Shown here: one piece after another, positions 15,696-24,649 of the stretch
How the letters are laid out: each line of letters starts with the position of its first letter
How positions within the stretch are numbered: position 1 is the stretch's first letter
Assembly (NCBI GenBank): GCA_050486105.1
Contig: JBJHCR010000006.1
Span: 1 to 50,043 of the forward strand
Reading direction: 5' to 3'
Source: JAEXNA01 sp050486105
GTDB taxonomy: Bacteria; Vulcanimicrobiota; Xenobia; Xenobiales; JADMJV01
Length of the DNA: 50,043 nt
Notes under the pieces: generated by a model
What the model saw: only the letters and a program-made list of their open reading frames with translations
Database searches by the model: none
What the model was told of the DNA's origin: nothing
Translations under genes and position numbers: made by a program

Positions 15696-16597
15696 TGCTT
15701 GACCCAGGGAGATATCGTCCATCGATCACCGTTTTCGGGACTCTCTTCTTACTTATTTTTGCCCTCGAACGAGCCAGTGGTTTGCTGCTAGCTCTTCCTG
15801 TCAGCCGATGGAGCCCTGATCGAGAGGCCCTCAAGCTCACTCAACAACTCAGCCTTGCTGCCAAGCAAAGCGGCGAGCAATTCGGCCTCATCGTTGGCAA
15901 CTCCAGCGCTCTTGAAGGGTATTCCGTGGACCAATTGGAGGACCTCACCGGGTTGAAGTGGTTGAACCTCTCCATCAAGGGTCGCTCACTGGACCGTCTG
16001 GTGTTAGCTCTGGACCCTTATTTCCACGCGGAGTTGAAACCAGAAATCATTGTGCTTGGCCTTCACCCGTTGGTGGTCCAAGAGCAGCGCGGCGACAGTG
16101 TGGTCAAGGACATGAGAGAGTTCTACTCGACTTTTCTGGAAAAGGCAGCCCTGGCCATTCAAGGCCCGGCTTGGCCTAAAGGTTCTCATTCGTCTCCCTT
16201 TATAGACCAACCGCAGCTTTCCGGTCCGCCTCAGCGCCACGCCATGACAGTCCAATTGAACGGCATGACCGAACTCGGCACCTTCGACCCAAACTCCTAC
16301 GAGCCGAACACTCGGGAGGCCAGAGTTCTGAAGAGTTTCCTTCAGCGGCTTTCAACCGACCAAGCCAAACTGGTGTTGGTGAAGATGCCCGAGAGACCCG
16401 AGCTTCACAATTCCGTGCCCGAAGCTGCAGACCAGGTCTTCAGCTCCTTGATCACTGAGTTTCCGGTGCTTGATCTCGGTGATTTCTTGAAGGACGAAGA
16501 ATTCGTTGACGTGGTCCACGCCAATGAACTTGGTCGACAAAGAATAACCGCAGAGGTCGCCCACTTCCTGATATCCAAGGGGTTGCTCACCCCGTGA
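15695..16597 (+). CDS. Membrane-anchored SGNH/DltD-like acyltransferase
   Basis: 300 aa from ATG 15695, which is coupled to the microprotein stop (TGATG); the frame is open to a TTG at 15572 but that would overlap two genes. One N-terminal transmembrane helix (about residues 11-36), then an extracytoplasmic domain. SGNH features: block I VGNSSALEGY (Ser70/71 nucleophile candidates), a conserved-looking NLSIKG, and block V DVVHANELG with Asp272 and His275. This fits the DltD/AlgX-like SGNH fold that passes an acyl group to a surface polymer. Overall identity to DltD is low by eye, so the match rests on fold motifs and context. Last gene of the operon. Confidence 0.82.
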   Translation: MLDPGRYRPSITVFGTLFLLIFALERASGLLLALPVSRWSPDREALKLTQQLSLAAKQSGEQFGLIVGNSSALEGYSVDQLEDLTGLKWLNLSIKGRSLDRLVLALDPYFHAELKPEIIVLGLHPLVVQEQRGDSVVKDMREFYSTFLEKAALAIQGPAWPKGSHSSPFIDQPQLSGPPQRHAMTVQLNGMTELGTFDPNSYEPNTREARVLKSFLQRLSTDQAKLVLVKMPERPELHNSVPEAADQVFSSLITEFPVLDLGDFLKDEEFVDVVHANELGRQRITAEVAHFLISKGLLTP

Positions 16598-16619
16598 CTG
16601 AAGTTTTTTGGTAGCACCC

Positions 16620-16648
16620 TTGACGCTCACCCTTCCAGTGCCTATAAT
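16620..16648 (+). promoter_or_regulatory. Near-consensus sigma-70 promoter of the tRNA pair
   Basis: TTGACG at 16620-16625, a 17-nt spacer, and TATAAT at 16643-16648. The first tRNA begins 12 nt further on, so transcription should start within a few bases of tRNA-Gln. Confidence 0.9.
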
Positions 16649-16659
16649 CGGCACGACGT

Positions 16660-16733
16660 TGCCGAGTCGTCTAATGGTAGGACAGCGGGTTCTGGGTCCG
16701 TACGTGAGGGTTCGACTCCTTCCTCGGCAGCCA
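16660..16733 (+). tRNA. tRNA-Gln (CTG anticodon), CCA encoded
   Basis: Acceptor stem TGCCGAG pairs with CTCGGCA (16723-16729), discriminator G, encoded CCA. The anticodon loop TTCTGGG gives CUG, and the T loop is TTCGACT. The U1-A72 first pair is the element bacterial GatCAB uses to recognise tRNA-Gln, which fits gatC/gatA downstream, although tRNA-Gln generally carries this pair. Confidence 0.95.
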
Positions 16734-16740
16734 TCTTCTC

Positions 16741-16817
16741 GCCGCGTTGGTCTAGAGGCTTAGGACGCCGCCCTCTCACGGCGGAAATCACGGGTTCGAA
16801 TCCCGTACGCGGTACCA
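16741..16817 (+). tRNA. tRNA-Glu (CTC anticodon), CCA encoded
   Basis: Acceptor stem GCCGCGT pairs with ACGCGGT (first pair G-U wobble), discriminator A, encoded CCA. Anticodon stem CCGCC/GGCGG encloses loop CTCTCAC, giving CUC. T loop TTCGAAT. Cotranscribed with tRNA-Gln, 7 nt apart. Confidence 0.96.
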
Positions 16818-16825
16818 ATCCCAAG

Positions 16826-16851
16826 AAAAGAGCCTTTCGGCTCTTTTTTCT
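16826..16851 (+). terminator. Rho-independent terminator of the tRNA operon
   Basis: AAAAGAGCC-TTTC-GGCTCTTTT, 9-bp stem continuing into a T tract, just after tRNA-Glu. Confidence 0.93.
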
Positions 16852-16931
16852 TAGGCCCGCAGAGGCGAAAAAGCAGAACTTGCCGGGCACAAGAGGTTTT
16901 ATTGGGGAGAAAAGCAAGAAGGGCGAAAGCC

Positions 16932-18293
16932 ATGCTCATGAAACTTACTCCAAAAACTCGACGAAGATGTGTCCTACCGGGACTCTTGTTCATCTTGTTC
17001 ACCTTATTGAGTTCGCTATCTTTGGCAGTGTCCCAAGGTGCGGTAGGAACCTTGCTCGAGGAACGCCTTCCAAACGGCCTCAAGGTGGTGGTCCTGGAAA
17101 ATCCCGCCTCACCCACCGTGTCGGTCAACATTTTCATCTCGGCAGGCAGCTTGGATGAAACAGAACAGACCACTGGGCTTGCTCATTTTTATGAGCATAT
17201 GTTCTTCCGAGGAACCCCAACTCTGTCAGGTCTTCAATTCAAGAAGTCCATCGAGGACTTGGGGGGGGTGACCAACGCCACCACCAGCAAAGACATGACT
17301 CATTACTTCATCGCCCTTCCGGCCGAGCACGCAGAACGGGGACTCGAACTGTTGGCTGACGCCCTAATTCGGGCCGAACTGGACCCCAAGGGTATTGAAG
17401 TGGAACGCGAAGTGGTCCTGGAAGAGTATCGAATCGGAGAAAATAATCCCGGCCGTATCGCCACAGAGGCTCTCTATCGAATGGCCTACAAGGATCATCC
17501 TTACGGCTTGTCCACCATCGGCACCAAAGAGCGCATCAGGTCCTACCAACGGGGAGACTTCGTGCGTTGGCGCAATCAACACTACCAACCTAGACGGTCT
17601 ACGGTGGTGGTCGTGGGGGACGTGGAAGCCCAAAAGGTTATGCGCCGAGCGAAAGTCCTTTTTGCTGAGTATCGAGGCGAAGATGGGGGAAAACGCATCC
17701 TTCAACCCCCGCCTCCGGCGCCAGAGACTCCCATTTACGAGGAAGGCAGCGGCCCCATTGGGGGAAGCCTGATCCTGCTAGGGTTTCCCTCTCCTTCGGC
17801 CCACGATCAGCCTGACGTTTACGCTGTGGACGTCATGACATTTCTCATGGGACAGGGAAAAAGAAGTCTGCTCTACCAAAGCTTAGTAAAGGAACAAAAG
17901 ATCGCCGAATCGGTTGGCGCCACCTATTTGACTCCTAGGCAGCAGGGTCTCATCATCTTCAGTGGTTTCGGGGAGAGCAAAAACGCCAAAGAGATCAAAG
18001 ACGGCCTTTTGGTAGGCATTGAGCGAGTCCGCCAAGGCGACTTCAGCGATGAAGATTTGGAGCGAGCCCGAGCTCTCTTGCTGCAAACACATTTGCAGGG
18101 AACCGAATCCAACGCCGGCAAAGCTGACACCATCGGATATTACCACGCCTTGGAAGTCCCGGAATTCTGGAAAACCTACGCCGACGAAGTTCGAAAGGTG
18201 AAACGAGAGGATGTCCTCAGGGTGGCCAACACCTACCTCGGTGGAGGGCATTGGGGCTACACCATGAAACCCCAACGAGGAGGGCGACGATGA
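16932..18293 (+). CDS. M16 zinc metallopeptidase, catalytic subunit
   Basis: About 453 aa from ATG 16932 (second ATG at 16938; frame open to TTG 16902). Arg-rich start and hydrophobic stretch (LPGLLFILFTLL) form a signal peptide, so it acts in the periplasm. The inverted zinc motif HFYEH (His85, Glu88, His89) is intact, with the downstream metal-ligand Glu region EVVLEEYRI and the usual NPGRIATEALYRMAYKDHPYG. In heterodimeric M16B peptidases an active subunit like this closes on an inactive partner, and the next gene is exactly that. Substrates are probably unfolded or small peptides. Confidence 0.93.
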   Translation: MLMKLTPKTRRRCVLPGLLFILFTLLSSLSLAVSQGAVGTLLEERLPNGLKVVVLENPASPTVSVNIFISAGSLDETEQTTGLAHFYEHMFFRGTPTLSGLQFKKSIEDLGGVTNATTSKDMTHYFIALPAEHAERGLELLADALIRAELDPKGIEVEREVVLEEYRIGENNPGRIATEALYRMAYKDHPYGLSTIGTKERIRSYQRGDFVRWRNQHYQPRRSTVVVVGDVEAQKVMRRAKVLFAEYRGEDGGKRILQPPPPAPETPIYEEGSGPIGGSLILLGFPSPSAHDQPDVYAVDVMTFLMGQGKRSLLYQSLVKEQKIAESVGATYLTPRQQGLIIFSGFGESKNAKEIKDGLLVGIERVRQGDFSDEDLERARALLLQTHLQGTESNAGKADTIGYYHALEVPEFWKTYADEVRKVKREDVLRVANTYLGGGHWGYTMKPQRGGRR

Positions 18294-19639
18294 AGCTCCC
18301 CAGCACTTGGTCAGGGTTGGTCCTTTTGATGGCGTTGTTGAGTTTGACTCTTGCCAACCCGGCGCTAGGGGAGACCACACCCCATAGAACGGAAATACGA
18401 GCGGCGCGAGCCACGCCCGCCCGGAGGATCGCCCTCCCGAATGGCATGATTCTTCTCCTGAAGGAAGCTCCAACCCACGATCTCACCTCGGTGGAGCTCC
18501 TCTGCCGAGTGGGCCTGCAGAACGAGGAAACCCCGACTGCCGGCCTCATCGCTCTGTGGTCTAACATCCTGCAAGATCGCCTCGACGAAGCCACCGTGGA
18601 CGATTTCAGCATCGTAGCTCCTCAAGTGTCTATCGAGCCTGATTTCCTCAGATTCTCCCTCACAGGACCAGCAACTGACACCGAGAGAATGCTGACCGTG
18701 CTTTCAGAGGTGATGGCTCAAGATACCTACAGCAGCGAAGAAGTCGACCACCATCGAAAGAAGCTCAAGGACGACATCGCCAAGGGTGGCGGAGGAGCAA
18801 ACAGCCAACTCTACCAAATCTTTCGCTCCCTGTTCTACCGCTACCATCCCTATCGTCGCCAACACACTGGAGGAACCCTAGCCCTGGACCGCATCAGTCC
18901 AGAAGTGGTGAGTAGCTTTCACAAGAAATTCTTGGTCCCTAACCGAACGGTTATGGCCGTCGCCGGACGATTCCCTCGAACTGAGACCGAAACCAGAGTG
19001 CGAGAGCTGTTCGGCCCACTGCGCTCAAACAACCTATCGGATCTCGCTCTTCCGTGGGAACCCAAAGCCGTGGAAAAGCGAATCGATCTGAGAACCGGTG
19101 CCGACATTGCCTGGGTACTTGTGGGCTATCAGGCTCCCAGCGCGGCCTCAGAAGATCATCTACCTATGATGGTCCTCCGCAGCTTGCTTGCCGAAGGTCT
19201 GTCCTCGCGACTCTTCAACGAGATTCGTGAAGAGAAAGGGTTGGCCTACACCATCAGTTCCGTGCACCCCGATCTCAAGGGTCCATCACACTTTCTCACC
19301 TACGTGGTGACCAAGCCCAACCAAGTGGGACAGGTCCGACGTGAGGTCCTCAAGCAGATCGAACTGCTGCAGAAAGAGCTCTTGAGCCCCCAAGAATTGG
19401 CAGCGGCCAAACAGAAGGTCCGAGGTGGGTTCCTCCTGGAACAGGAGACCACCAGCGGCACAGCCTTCAGGCTGGCCCGGGCAGAAAGTATCGGTCTGGG
19501 ATTCAGTTATGAAGAAAACTTTGAGCAGAACCTACAAAAGGTAACGGCCGAAGACATCCGAAAGGTGGCCGAAATCTATTTGCTCAACCCAACGGTGATC
19601 GTGGCCCGGCCAGGCGGCCGATTCTATTGGGACGGATGA
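18290..19639 (+). CDS. M16 peptidase, non-catalytic partner subunit
   Basis: 449 aa from ATG 18290 (AGGAGGG upstream, ATGA overlap with the catalytic subunit); signal peptide with LVLLMALLSLTLANPALG. M16 fold without zinc site: the HxxEH position reads GLIALWSNILQ. It retains the C-terminal substrate-binding Arg/Tyr motif region (EIREEKGLAYTISS), as expected of the partner subunit in M16B heterodimers. Its stop overlaps the cmk start. Confidence 0.9.
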   Translation: MKLPSTWSGLVLLMALLSLTLANPALGETTPHRTEIRAARATPARRIALPNGMILLLKEAPTHDLTSVELLCRVGLQNEETPTAGLIALWSNILQDRLDEATVDDFSIVAPQVSIEPDFLRFSLTGPATDTERMLTVLSEVMAQDTYSSEEVDHHRKKLKDDIAKGGGGANSQLYQIFRSLFYRYHPYRRQHTGGTLALDRISPEVVSSFHKKFLVPNRTVMAVAGRFPRTETETRVRELFGPLRSNNLSDLALPWEPKAVEKRIDLRTGADIAWVLVGYQAPSAASEDHLPMMVLRSLLAEGLSSRLFNEIREEKGLAYTISSVHPDLKGPSHFLTYVVTKPNQVGQVRREVLKQIELLQKELLSPQELAAAKQKVRGGFLLEQETTSGTAFRLARAESIGLGFSYEENFEQNLQKVTAEDIRKVAEIYLLNPTVIVARPGGRFYWDG

Positions 19640-20355
19640 CTGACATGACTTTCGTTGTGAACCTCAATCAAAAGATCTCCATAGCCATCGACGGCACCGC
19701 CGCCAGCGGAAAATCTACCCTGGCCAAAATGCTGGCTGAGGCTCTGGAGATCAGTTATCTCGACACCGGAAAATTGTACCGAGCGGTCGCTCTGCAGTTT
19801 CTCCAGGAAGGTTATCTCCGCTGCCAGGAATGGAACGAAGCCTTGGCTCAAGAATTGCTCGCCTCCACGGACTTGAAGTTGGCCCCAGAGCCGGGTCAAG
19901 AATGCCGGGTTCTGCTCCAAGGTGAAGATGTCACCGAACGCCTGGGAGAAACTCAGGTGGAGCGGGCCACTCCCTACGCGGCTCGACTTCCTTATGTTCG
20001 CGAGTGGTTGTTGGACTGTCAACGACAGTTCGCCCAAGCCTCCTCGGTAGTTTTGGCCGGTCGAGATATTGGAACAGTCGTTCTCCCAGAGGCGACCCTC
20101 AAAGTTTTCATGAGCGCTGACCTCAAAGAGCGGGCCCGAAGGAGGATCAGTCAGCGCAGTGAGAACGAGAGTACCCAGGGCTTGGAGCAGGAGATTTCAG
20201 CATTGAAACGGCGCGACACCCAGGATTCCGAGCGAGATATCGCCCCCATGGTGGCCTCTGCCGACGCCCTACACTTGGATTCGTCTTCCCGCGATCCCGA
20301 TGAACTCATGCAGGCCGTCCTAACCGAGTTAGCAACTCGGGTCCCCGCAAAATGA
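19636..20355 (+). CDS. cmk: Cytidylate kinase
   Basis: Phosphorylates CMP/dCMP to the diphosphate (cytoplasm). 239 aa, start ATG 19636 coupled to the previous stop (ATGA). P-loop IDGTAASGKST, LDTGKLYRA (usually DTGALYRA; the Lys is a variation), AGRDIGTVVLP and RRDTQDSER, all expected for bacterial Cmk. 72 nt of apparently featureless sequence separate it from roxA. Confidence 0.95.
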   Translation: MTDMTFVVNLNQKISIAIDGTAASGKSTLAKMLAEALEISYLDTGKLYRAVALQFLQEGYLRCQEWNEALAQELLASTDLKLAPEPGQECRVLLQGEDVTERLGETQVERATPYAARLPYVREWLLDCQRQFAQASSVVLAGRDIGTVVLPEATLKVFMSADLKERARRRISQRSENESTQGLEQEISALKRRDTQDSERDIAPMVASADALHLDSSSRDPDELMQAVLTELATRVPAK

Positions 20356-20427
20356 CGATCCGCTGTAGTCTGAGCCTAGTGCCCCCAGCGAGGATCACCT
20401 CCCGCTCAAGGCGAACGATGGTCACAC

Positions 20428-21585
20428 ATGAATCCTAACCCTAAGCCCCCTCTCGGAGAGCTCACTGCTGAAGCCTTTTTGAGAGACAGCTGGCAAAAAA
20501 CACCGCTCTTGATCCCCCAGGCTTTTCCCGGATTTTGCTCTCCCATCGAAGCCGACGAACTTGCCGGCTTGGCCTGCCGAGAAGACGTTCTCTCTCGGCT
20601 TATCCTGGAGAAGGGAGGAGACTACCCCTGGCAAGTCCGGCCCGGACCCCTTTCCGAAGAGGATTTCGAACAACTCGGCGACAGCCATTGGACCGTCTTG
20701 GTACAAGAAGTGGACCGCCACGTTCCTGAAGTGGCCGATCTTTTCGATCTCTTCGATTTCCTGCCCCAATGGCGCAAAGACGATGTCATGGTTTCGTTTG
20801 CCTCAACTCACGCCGGCGTTGGTCCTCATATAGATTCCTACGATGTCTTCTTGCTTCAGGGGAGTGGACGCCGACGGTGGGAGATTGGACCGCCTGGGGA
20901 TTACTCCATGAAGGAGGGCCTGGACCTCAAGATGCTAGAGCACTTCGAAGCCGAGCAGGTGTTCGAGCTTCAGCCTGGAGATATGCTTTATCTACCACCG
21001 GGAATACCGCACAACGGTGTGGCCCTTGAGCCGTGTCTCACCTTCTCTTTCGGCTTTCTGGCCCCCACCCAAGCTGAAATCTTATCTGATTTCGGACTTT
21101 GGTACGAAGAGCGGATAGGAGTCTCCCGCTATAGCGACCCGGACCTTTTGGTCAATCGACATCCTGGACTGATCGACGATTCAGATTTGAACCGCCTCTT
21201 ACGCCTCCTCCGGGAGGGCCCTGTAGAGCGAGAGTTGTTGGCGGAATGGTTTGGTGGTTTCATCACCAGGCCGCCGAGGTACCCTCTGCAAACAGAGGAA
21301 TTTGAAGGGGAATTCTCCGACTTCATGGCCGACTTCGAAAACGCCGGATATTGGCGCCGCCACGAGGGAGTGAGGGTGATTGGCTGGCTTGGCGAAAAGC
21401 CACGCCTCTTTGTGGAAGGGCAAATCTGGGAGGAGCCGCTGAAGGAAAAAACCATCGAGGTCTTCACTGAGAATCGAACTCTGAACTTCGGCTCAGTGGC
21501 GTCCAACAACGAGTTGCAGAAGCTCCTCTATGACTTCACCAAGCGGGGTTGGGGCTACTTTCCCGAAAGCGATGACCACTTATGA
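20428..21585 (+). CDS. roxA: Ribosomal protein uL16 arginine hydroxylase (cupin-like 2-oxoglutarate oxygenase)
   Basis: 385 aa JmjC/cupin-fold oxygenase resembling E. coli YcfD/RoxA, which hydroxylates an arginine of ribosomal protein uL16. Matching landmarks: WQKTPLLI near the N-terminus, ELAGLA, WTVLVQEV, DDVMVSFAS, the iron facial triad His134-x-Asp136 in GVGPHIDSYDVFLLQG, GRRRWEIG, and PGDMLYLPPGIPHNG with His195. A C-terminal winged-helix-like dimerisation region completes it. Its stop overlaps the der ATG, tying it to a ribosome-assembly GTPase. Confidence 0.9.
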   Translation: MNPNPKPPLGELTAEAFLRDSWQKTPLLIPQAFPGFCSPIEADELAGLACREDVLSRLILEKGGDYPWQVRPGPLSEEDFEQLGDSHWTVLVQEVDRHVPEVADLFDLFDFLPQWRKDDVMVSFASTHAGVGPHIDSYDVFLLQGSGRRRWEIGPPGDYSMKEGLDLKMLEHFEAEQVFELQPGDMLYLPPGIPHNGVALEPCLTFSFGFLAPTQAEILSDFGLWYEERIGVSRYSDPDLLVNRHPGLIDDSDLNRLLRLLREGPVERELLAEWFGGFITRPPRYPLQTEEFEGEFSDFMADFENAGYWRRHEGVRVIGWLGEKPRLFVEGQIWEEPLKEKTIEVFTENRTLNFGSVASNNELQKLLYDFTKRGWGYFPESDDHL

Positions 21586-22910
21586 CACAGATCTCCGGCG
21601 CCATAGCTATCGTTGGCCGCCCGAACGTTGGCAAATCGGCTCTCTTCAATCGCATCTTGCGGAGGCGTCACGCGATCGTCGCCGATCGGCCAGGGGTGAC
21701 CAGAGACCGAATAATTGCCGAAGCGGACTGGAACGGCAGGAATTTTCTGCTGATCGACACCGGGGGCATGGATCCTTACGACACCGACGACCTGAGGCAA
21801 GAAGTCTTTCGGCAGGCCCAGATCGCCATCGAAGAAGCCGATGTAATCCTCTTCGTGGTGGATGGGCAAGAAGGCATCCATCCCTTGGACGAAGAGGTCG
21901 CCGCCCGACTCAGAGGATGTGGAAAACCGATCCTGCTGGCAGTGAATAAGCTGGAGAATCCGAAATCCGAACCGGATCAGTATGTGTTTTACGCTCTCGG
22001 TCTAGGTGACCCCATTCCTATATCGGCCATTCACGGAACCAACACCGGGGATCTCCTGGACCAGATGGTCTCCGCCCTTCCGACACCCGCCGAATCAGAC
22101 CAAGAATACGAAGAGATCGCCCTAGCCTTGGTTGGGCGTCCCAACGTCGGAAAATCCTCCTTACTGAATCGTTTGGCCGGAACCCAGCGAAGTCTGGTAC
22201 ACGACCAGGCTGGTACAACCCGCGACACCATCGACACTCAAGTCTACGAAGACGGGCAGCCCTTTCGCCTTCTCGACACAGCCGGACTAAGGAGAAAAGC
22301 CAAGGTCGACGACGAAGTCGAATATTACTCGGGTCTCCGAGCCAAGAACTCTCTGGAGCGCGCGCACGTGGGCGTTTTGGTCATAGACGCCCAAAGCGGG
22401 GTGACCCAACAAGACAAGAGAGTGGCAGGAATGATCAATGACGCCGGCATAGCCGTGGTGGTTCTTGTCAACAAATGGGACCTCATAGGAACCACTGCGG
22501 ACACCGTGGCTCGTCGAGAAAAATACATTCAAAAGCTCAACCATGACTTGGATTTCATGTCCTATGCCCCGGTCTTATTTCTTTCCGCCCTCACCGGTGA
22601 AGGGTGCGAAGATATTTTGCCCACCGTGAGAGAGGTGCACGAACAGTGGAGCCGTCGGGTGGCCACCCCCCTACTCAATGAAGTGGTCCACGAGGCCGTG
22701 GCTCTTCGTCCTCCACCTTCGTACAAGGGCAGAGTCCTAAAGGTTCTCTATTGCTCTCAACGGCGCACTCAACCCCCAACCTTTCTTCTCAAGGTGAACT
22801 CCACCGACCTCATCCATTTTAGCTATGAGCGATACCTCGAGAATCAGCTCAGAGCCGCCTTTGGTTTTGTCGGTACGCCTATACATCTCAAGTTTGGGAG
22901 ATCTAGCTGA
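21582..22910 (+). CDS. der: Ribosome biogenesis GTPase Der (EngA)
   Basis: 442 aa tandem-GTPase essential for 50S maturation. Two complete G domains, each with GRPNVGKS (AIVGRPNVGKSALFNR and LVGRPNVGKSSLLNR), DTGG and DTAGLRR switch II motifs, and NKxE/NKWD base-recognition motifs, followed by the KH-like domain (CSQRRTQPPTFLLKVN). ATGA overlap with roxA; its stop overlaps plsY (TGATG). Confidence 0.97.
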   Translation: MTQISGAIAIVGRPNVGKSALFNRILRRRHAIVADRPGVTRDRIIAEADWNGRNFLLIDTGGMDPYDTDDLRQEVFRQAQIAIEEADVILFVVDGQEGIHPLDEEVAARLRGCGKPILLAVNKLENPKSEPDQYVFYALGLGDPIPISAIHGTNTGDLLDQMVSALPTPAESDQEYEEIALALVGRPNVGKSSLLNRLAGTQRSLVHDQAGTTRDTIDTQVYEDGQPFRLLDTAGLRRKAKVDDEVEYYSGLRAKNSLERAHVGVLVIDAQSGVTQQDKRVAGMINDAGIAVVVLVNKWDLIGTTADTVARREKYIQKLNHDLDFMSYAPVLFLSALTGEGCEDILPTVREVHEQWSRRVATPLLNEVVHEAVALRPPPSYKGRVLKVLYCSQRRTQPPTFLLKVNSTDLIHFSYERYLENQLRAAFGFVGTPIHLKFGRSS

Positions 22911-23521
22911 TGTTTGGAATCTGGACCTTAGTCTTGGTGATAGCCGCCTACCTCTTGGGAGCCATCCCTTTCGGAATCCTGGTGGCCCGACAGTTGGGCG
23001 AAGACCTGACCCGCAAGGGCAGCGGCAACAGTGGAGCGGCCAACGCTTTCCGAACCCTGGGAGTCAGAGGGGGTGCGGTGGTTTTGGTGGCCGACGTGCT
23101 CAAGGGTTCGGTCGCCTGTCTGTTGGCCTATGTGGCTTTGATACCGCCGTTTGCCCTTCCTATCGCCAAGGCTGTCTTTGGATTTCTGGCGGTGATCGGT
23201 CACAACTACAGTGTCTTTAGAGGTTTTAAGGGAGGAAAGGGAATCGCGACCACTTTTGGAGTGGTTCTGGTGCTGGCCCCGAAGGTAGCTCTCCTAGCCG
23301 TCCTAGTTTGGTTGGCAGGGATCGCTCTCACCAAATACCCATCAGTGGGATCCCTCTCGGCCATGGTGGCCCTCCCGTTGCTCATGGCCCTGGAGGGCAA
23401 GGACCTGCCTTCCATTTTATTCTGTGTTGCCGCTGCTGGACTGGCTTTCTATCGCCATCGAGAGAACTTGGAGCGTTTGAGACAGGGACGAGAGCTTCGC
23501 TACGACGAAAGACAGGGTTAA
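22910..23521 (+). CDS. plsY: Acyl-phosphate:glycerol-3-phosphate acyltransferase PlsY
   Basis: First acyl transfer of phospholipid synthesis; integral inner-membrane enzyme. 203 aa with about five hydrophobic helices. Family motifs: LLGAIPFGIL, GSGNSGAANAFRTLG and HNYSVFRGFKGGKG. Coupled to der through TGATG. Confidence 0.95.
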   Translation: MFGIWTLVLVIAAYLLGAIPFGILVARQLGEDLTRKGSGNSGAANAFRTLGVRGGAVVLVADVLKGSVACLLAYVALIPPFALPIAKAVFGFLAVIGHNYSVFRGFKGGKGIATTFGVVLVLAPKVALLAVLVWLAGIALTKYPSVGSLSAMVALPLLMALEGKDLPSILFCVAAAGLAFYRHRENLERLRQGRELRYDERQG

Positions 23522-23533
23522 AAGGAGACTAGA

Positions 23534-24649
23534 ATGATCGAAATTGAGAGTCTGCGCGGACTGCTAGACCAGGTTCTAACGGTTTCCGTACGAGAGCGAG
23601 CGAGCGACGTTTACATCAAGTCGGGCAAGACCCCCATGCTTCGTATTGAAGGGAACTTGATTCCCATCGAATGTGCTCCTTTGACTGCGGAGATGATCGA
23701 ACATCTGGCGATCACAATCATGCCCATGCATCAGCAAGAAAAATTTTCGAATTTTCACGACGCCAACTTCATCTATGACATCGAAAACGTCAGCCGGTTT
23801 CGAGTCAACGCCTATCGTCAAAAAGGCAGTGTAGCCATGGTTATGCGGCGCGTGGAAGACGAGATCTTGGAGTTTTCCACCCTGGGGCTCCCCGAAGTTC
23901 TCGGGCAGCTCGCCATGCAAAAGCGGGGTCTGGTGCTTTGTACAGGTCCGACAGGATCAGGAAAATCCACCACCCTGGCCTCCATGATCAAGTACCGCAA
24001 AGACCGGTCCACCGGCCACATCGTGACCTTGGAAGATCCCATCGAATACTTGCACGAAGATGAGGAAGCCTGCATCATCAGCCAGCGCGAGATTGGTCAA
24101 GATGTGCAAACCTTCAAGGAGGGCTTGGAGAGCGCCGTGCGTCAGGCCCCAGACGTCCTTCTAGTGGGTGAGATGCGCGACCCCGAATCGGTGAGTTCCG
24201 CGGTTTATTTCGCGGAAACCGGACACTTGGTGCTCAGCACCCTCCACGCCAACAACGCCTACCAAACCATCGAGCGAGTCCTACAGTTCTTCCCTGAAGA
24301 CATGCAATCGGCTGTCTTGGCCCAGATTTCATTGAATATGAGAGGAGTCATCGCTCAACGCTTGATTCCGGGCATCGATGGAAAGCGAGTTGCCGCCACC
24401 GAGATCCTGATCGGGAATGCTCGGATGCAAGAACTCATCAGGGCCGGATCTCTAACCCAGATGCGCCGAGAATTAGACCAGTTCCATCCCGAGGGAATGA
24501 TGAGTTTCGACCACTCTTTGATCAGCTTGTACAAGGCGGGCAAGATCACCGCCGAAGAAGCTCTGCGCAACTCTGACAACGCCAACGACTTGCGACTCAA
24601 ATTGAAATCGGTAGCTATGCCGATGGGGAATCGAGGGGAAAACGCATAG
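23534..24649 (+). CDS. pilU: PilU-like type IV pilus retraction ATPase (PilT/PilU family)
   Basis: 371 aa hexameric ATPase of the type IV pilus base. Walker A GPTGSGKST near residue 137, Asp box EDPIEYLH, Walker B DVLLVGEMRD, and the His box GHLVLSTLHANNA. Features nearer PilU than PilT: FAETGHL, the ending SFDHSLISLY followed by ALRNSDNANDLRLKLK, and extra C-terminal length. AAGGAG precedes the ATG. No other pilus gene is in the window. Confidence 0.88.
   Translation: MIEIESLRGLLDQVLTVSVRERASDVYIKSGKTPMLRIEGNLIPIECAPLTAEMIEHLAITIMPMHQQEKFSNFHDANFIYDIENVSRFRVNAYRQKGSVAMVMRRVEDEILEFSTLGLPEVLGQLAMQKRGLVLCTGPTGSGKSTTLASMIKYRKDRSTGHIVTLEDPIEYLHEDEEACIISQREIGQDVQTFKEGLESAVRQAPDVLLVGEMRDPESVSSAVYFAETGHLVLSTLHANNAYQTIERVLQFFPEDMQSAVLAQISLNMRGVIAQRLIPGIDGKRVAATEILIGNARMQELIRAGSLTQMRRELDQFHPEGMMSFDHSLISLYKAGKITAEEALRNSDNANDLRLKLKSVAMPMGNRGENA

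Noticed and set aside
16579..16593. GGGGT/ACCCC hairpin at the end of the acylation operon
   Set aside because: Short stem inside the coding end and the T run lies over 20 nt downstream; not a convincing terminator.
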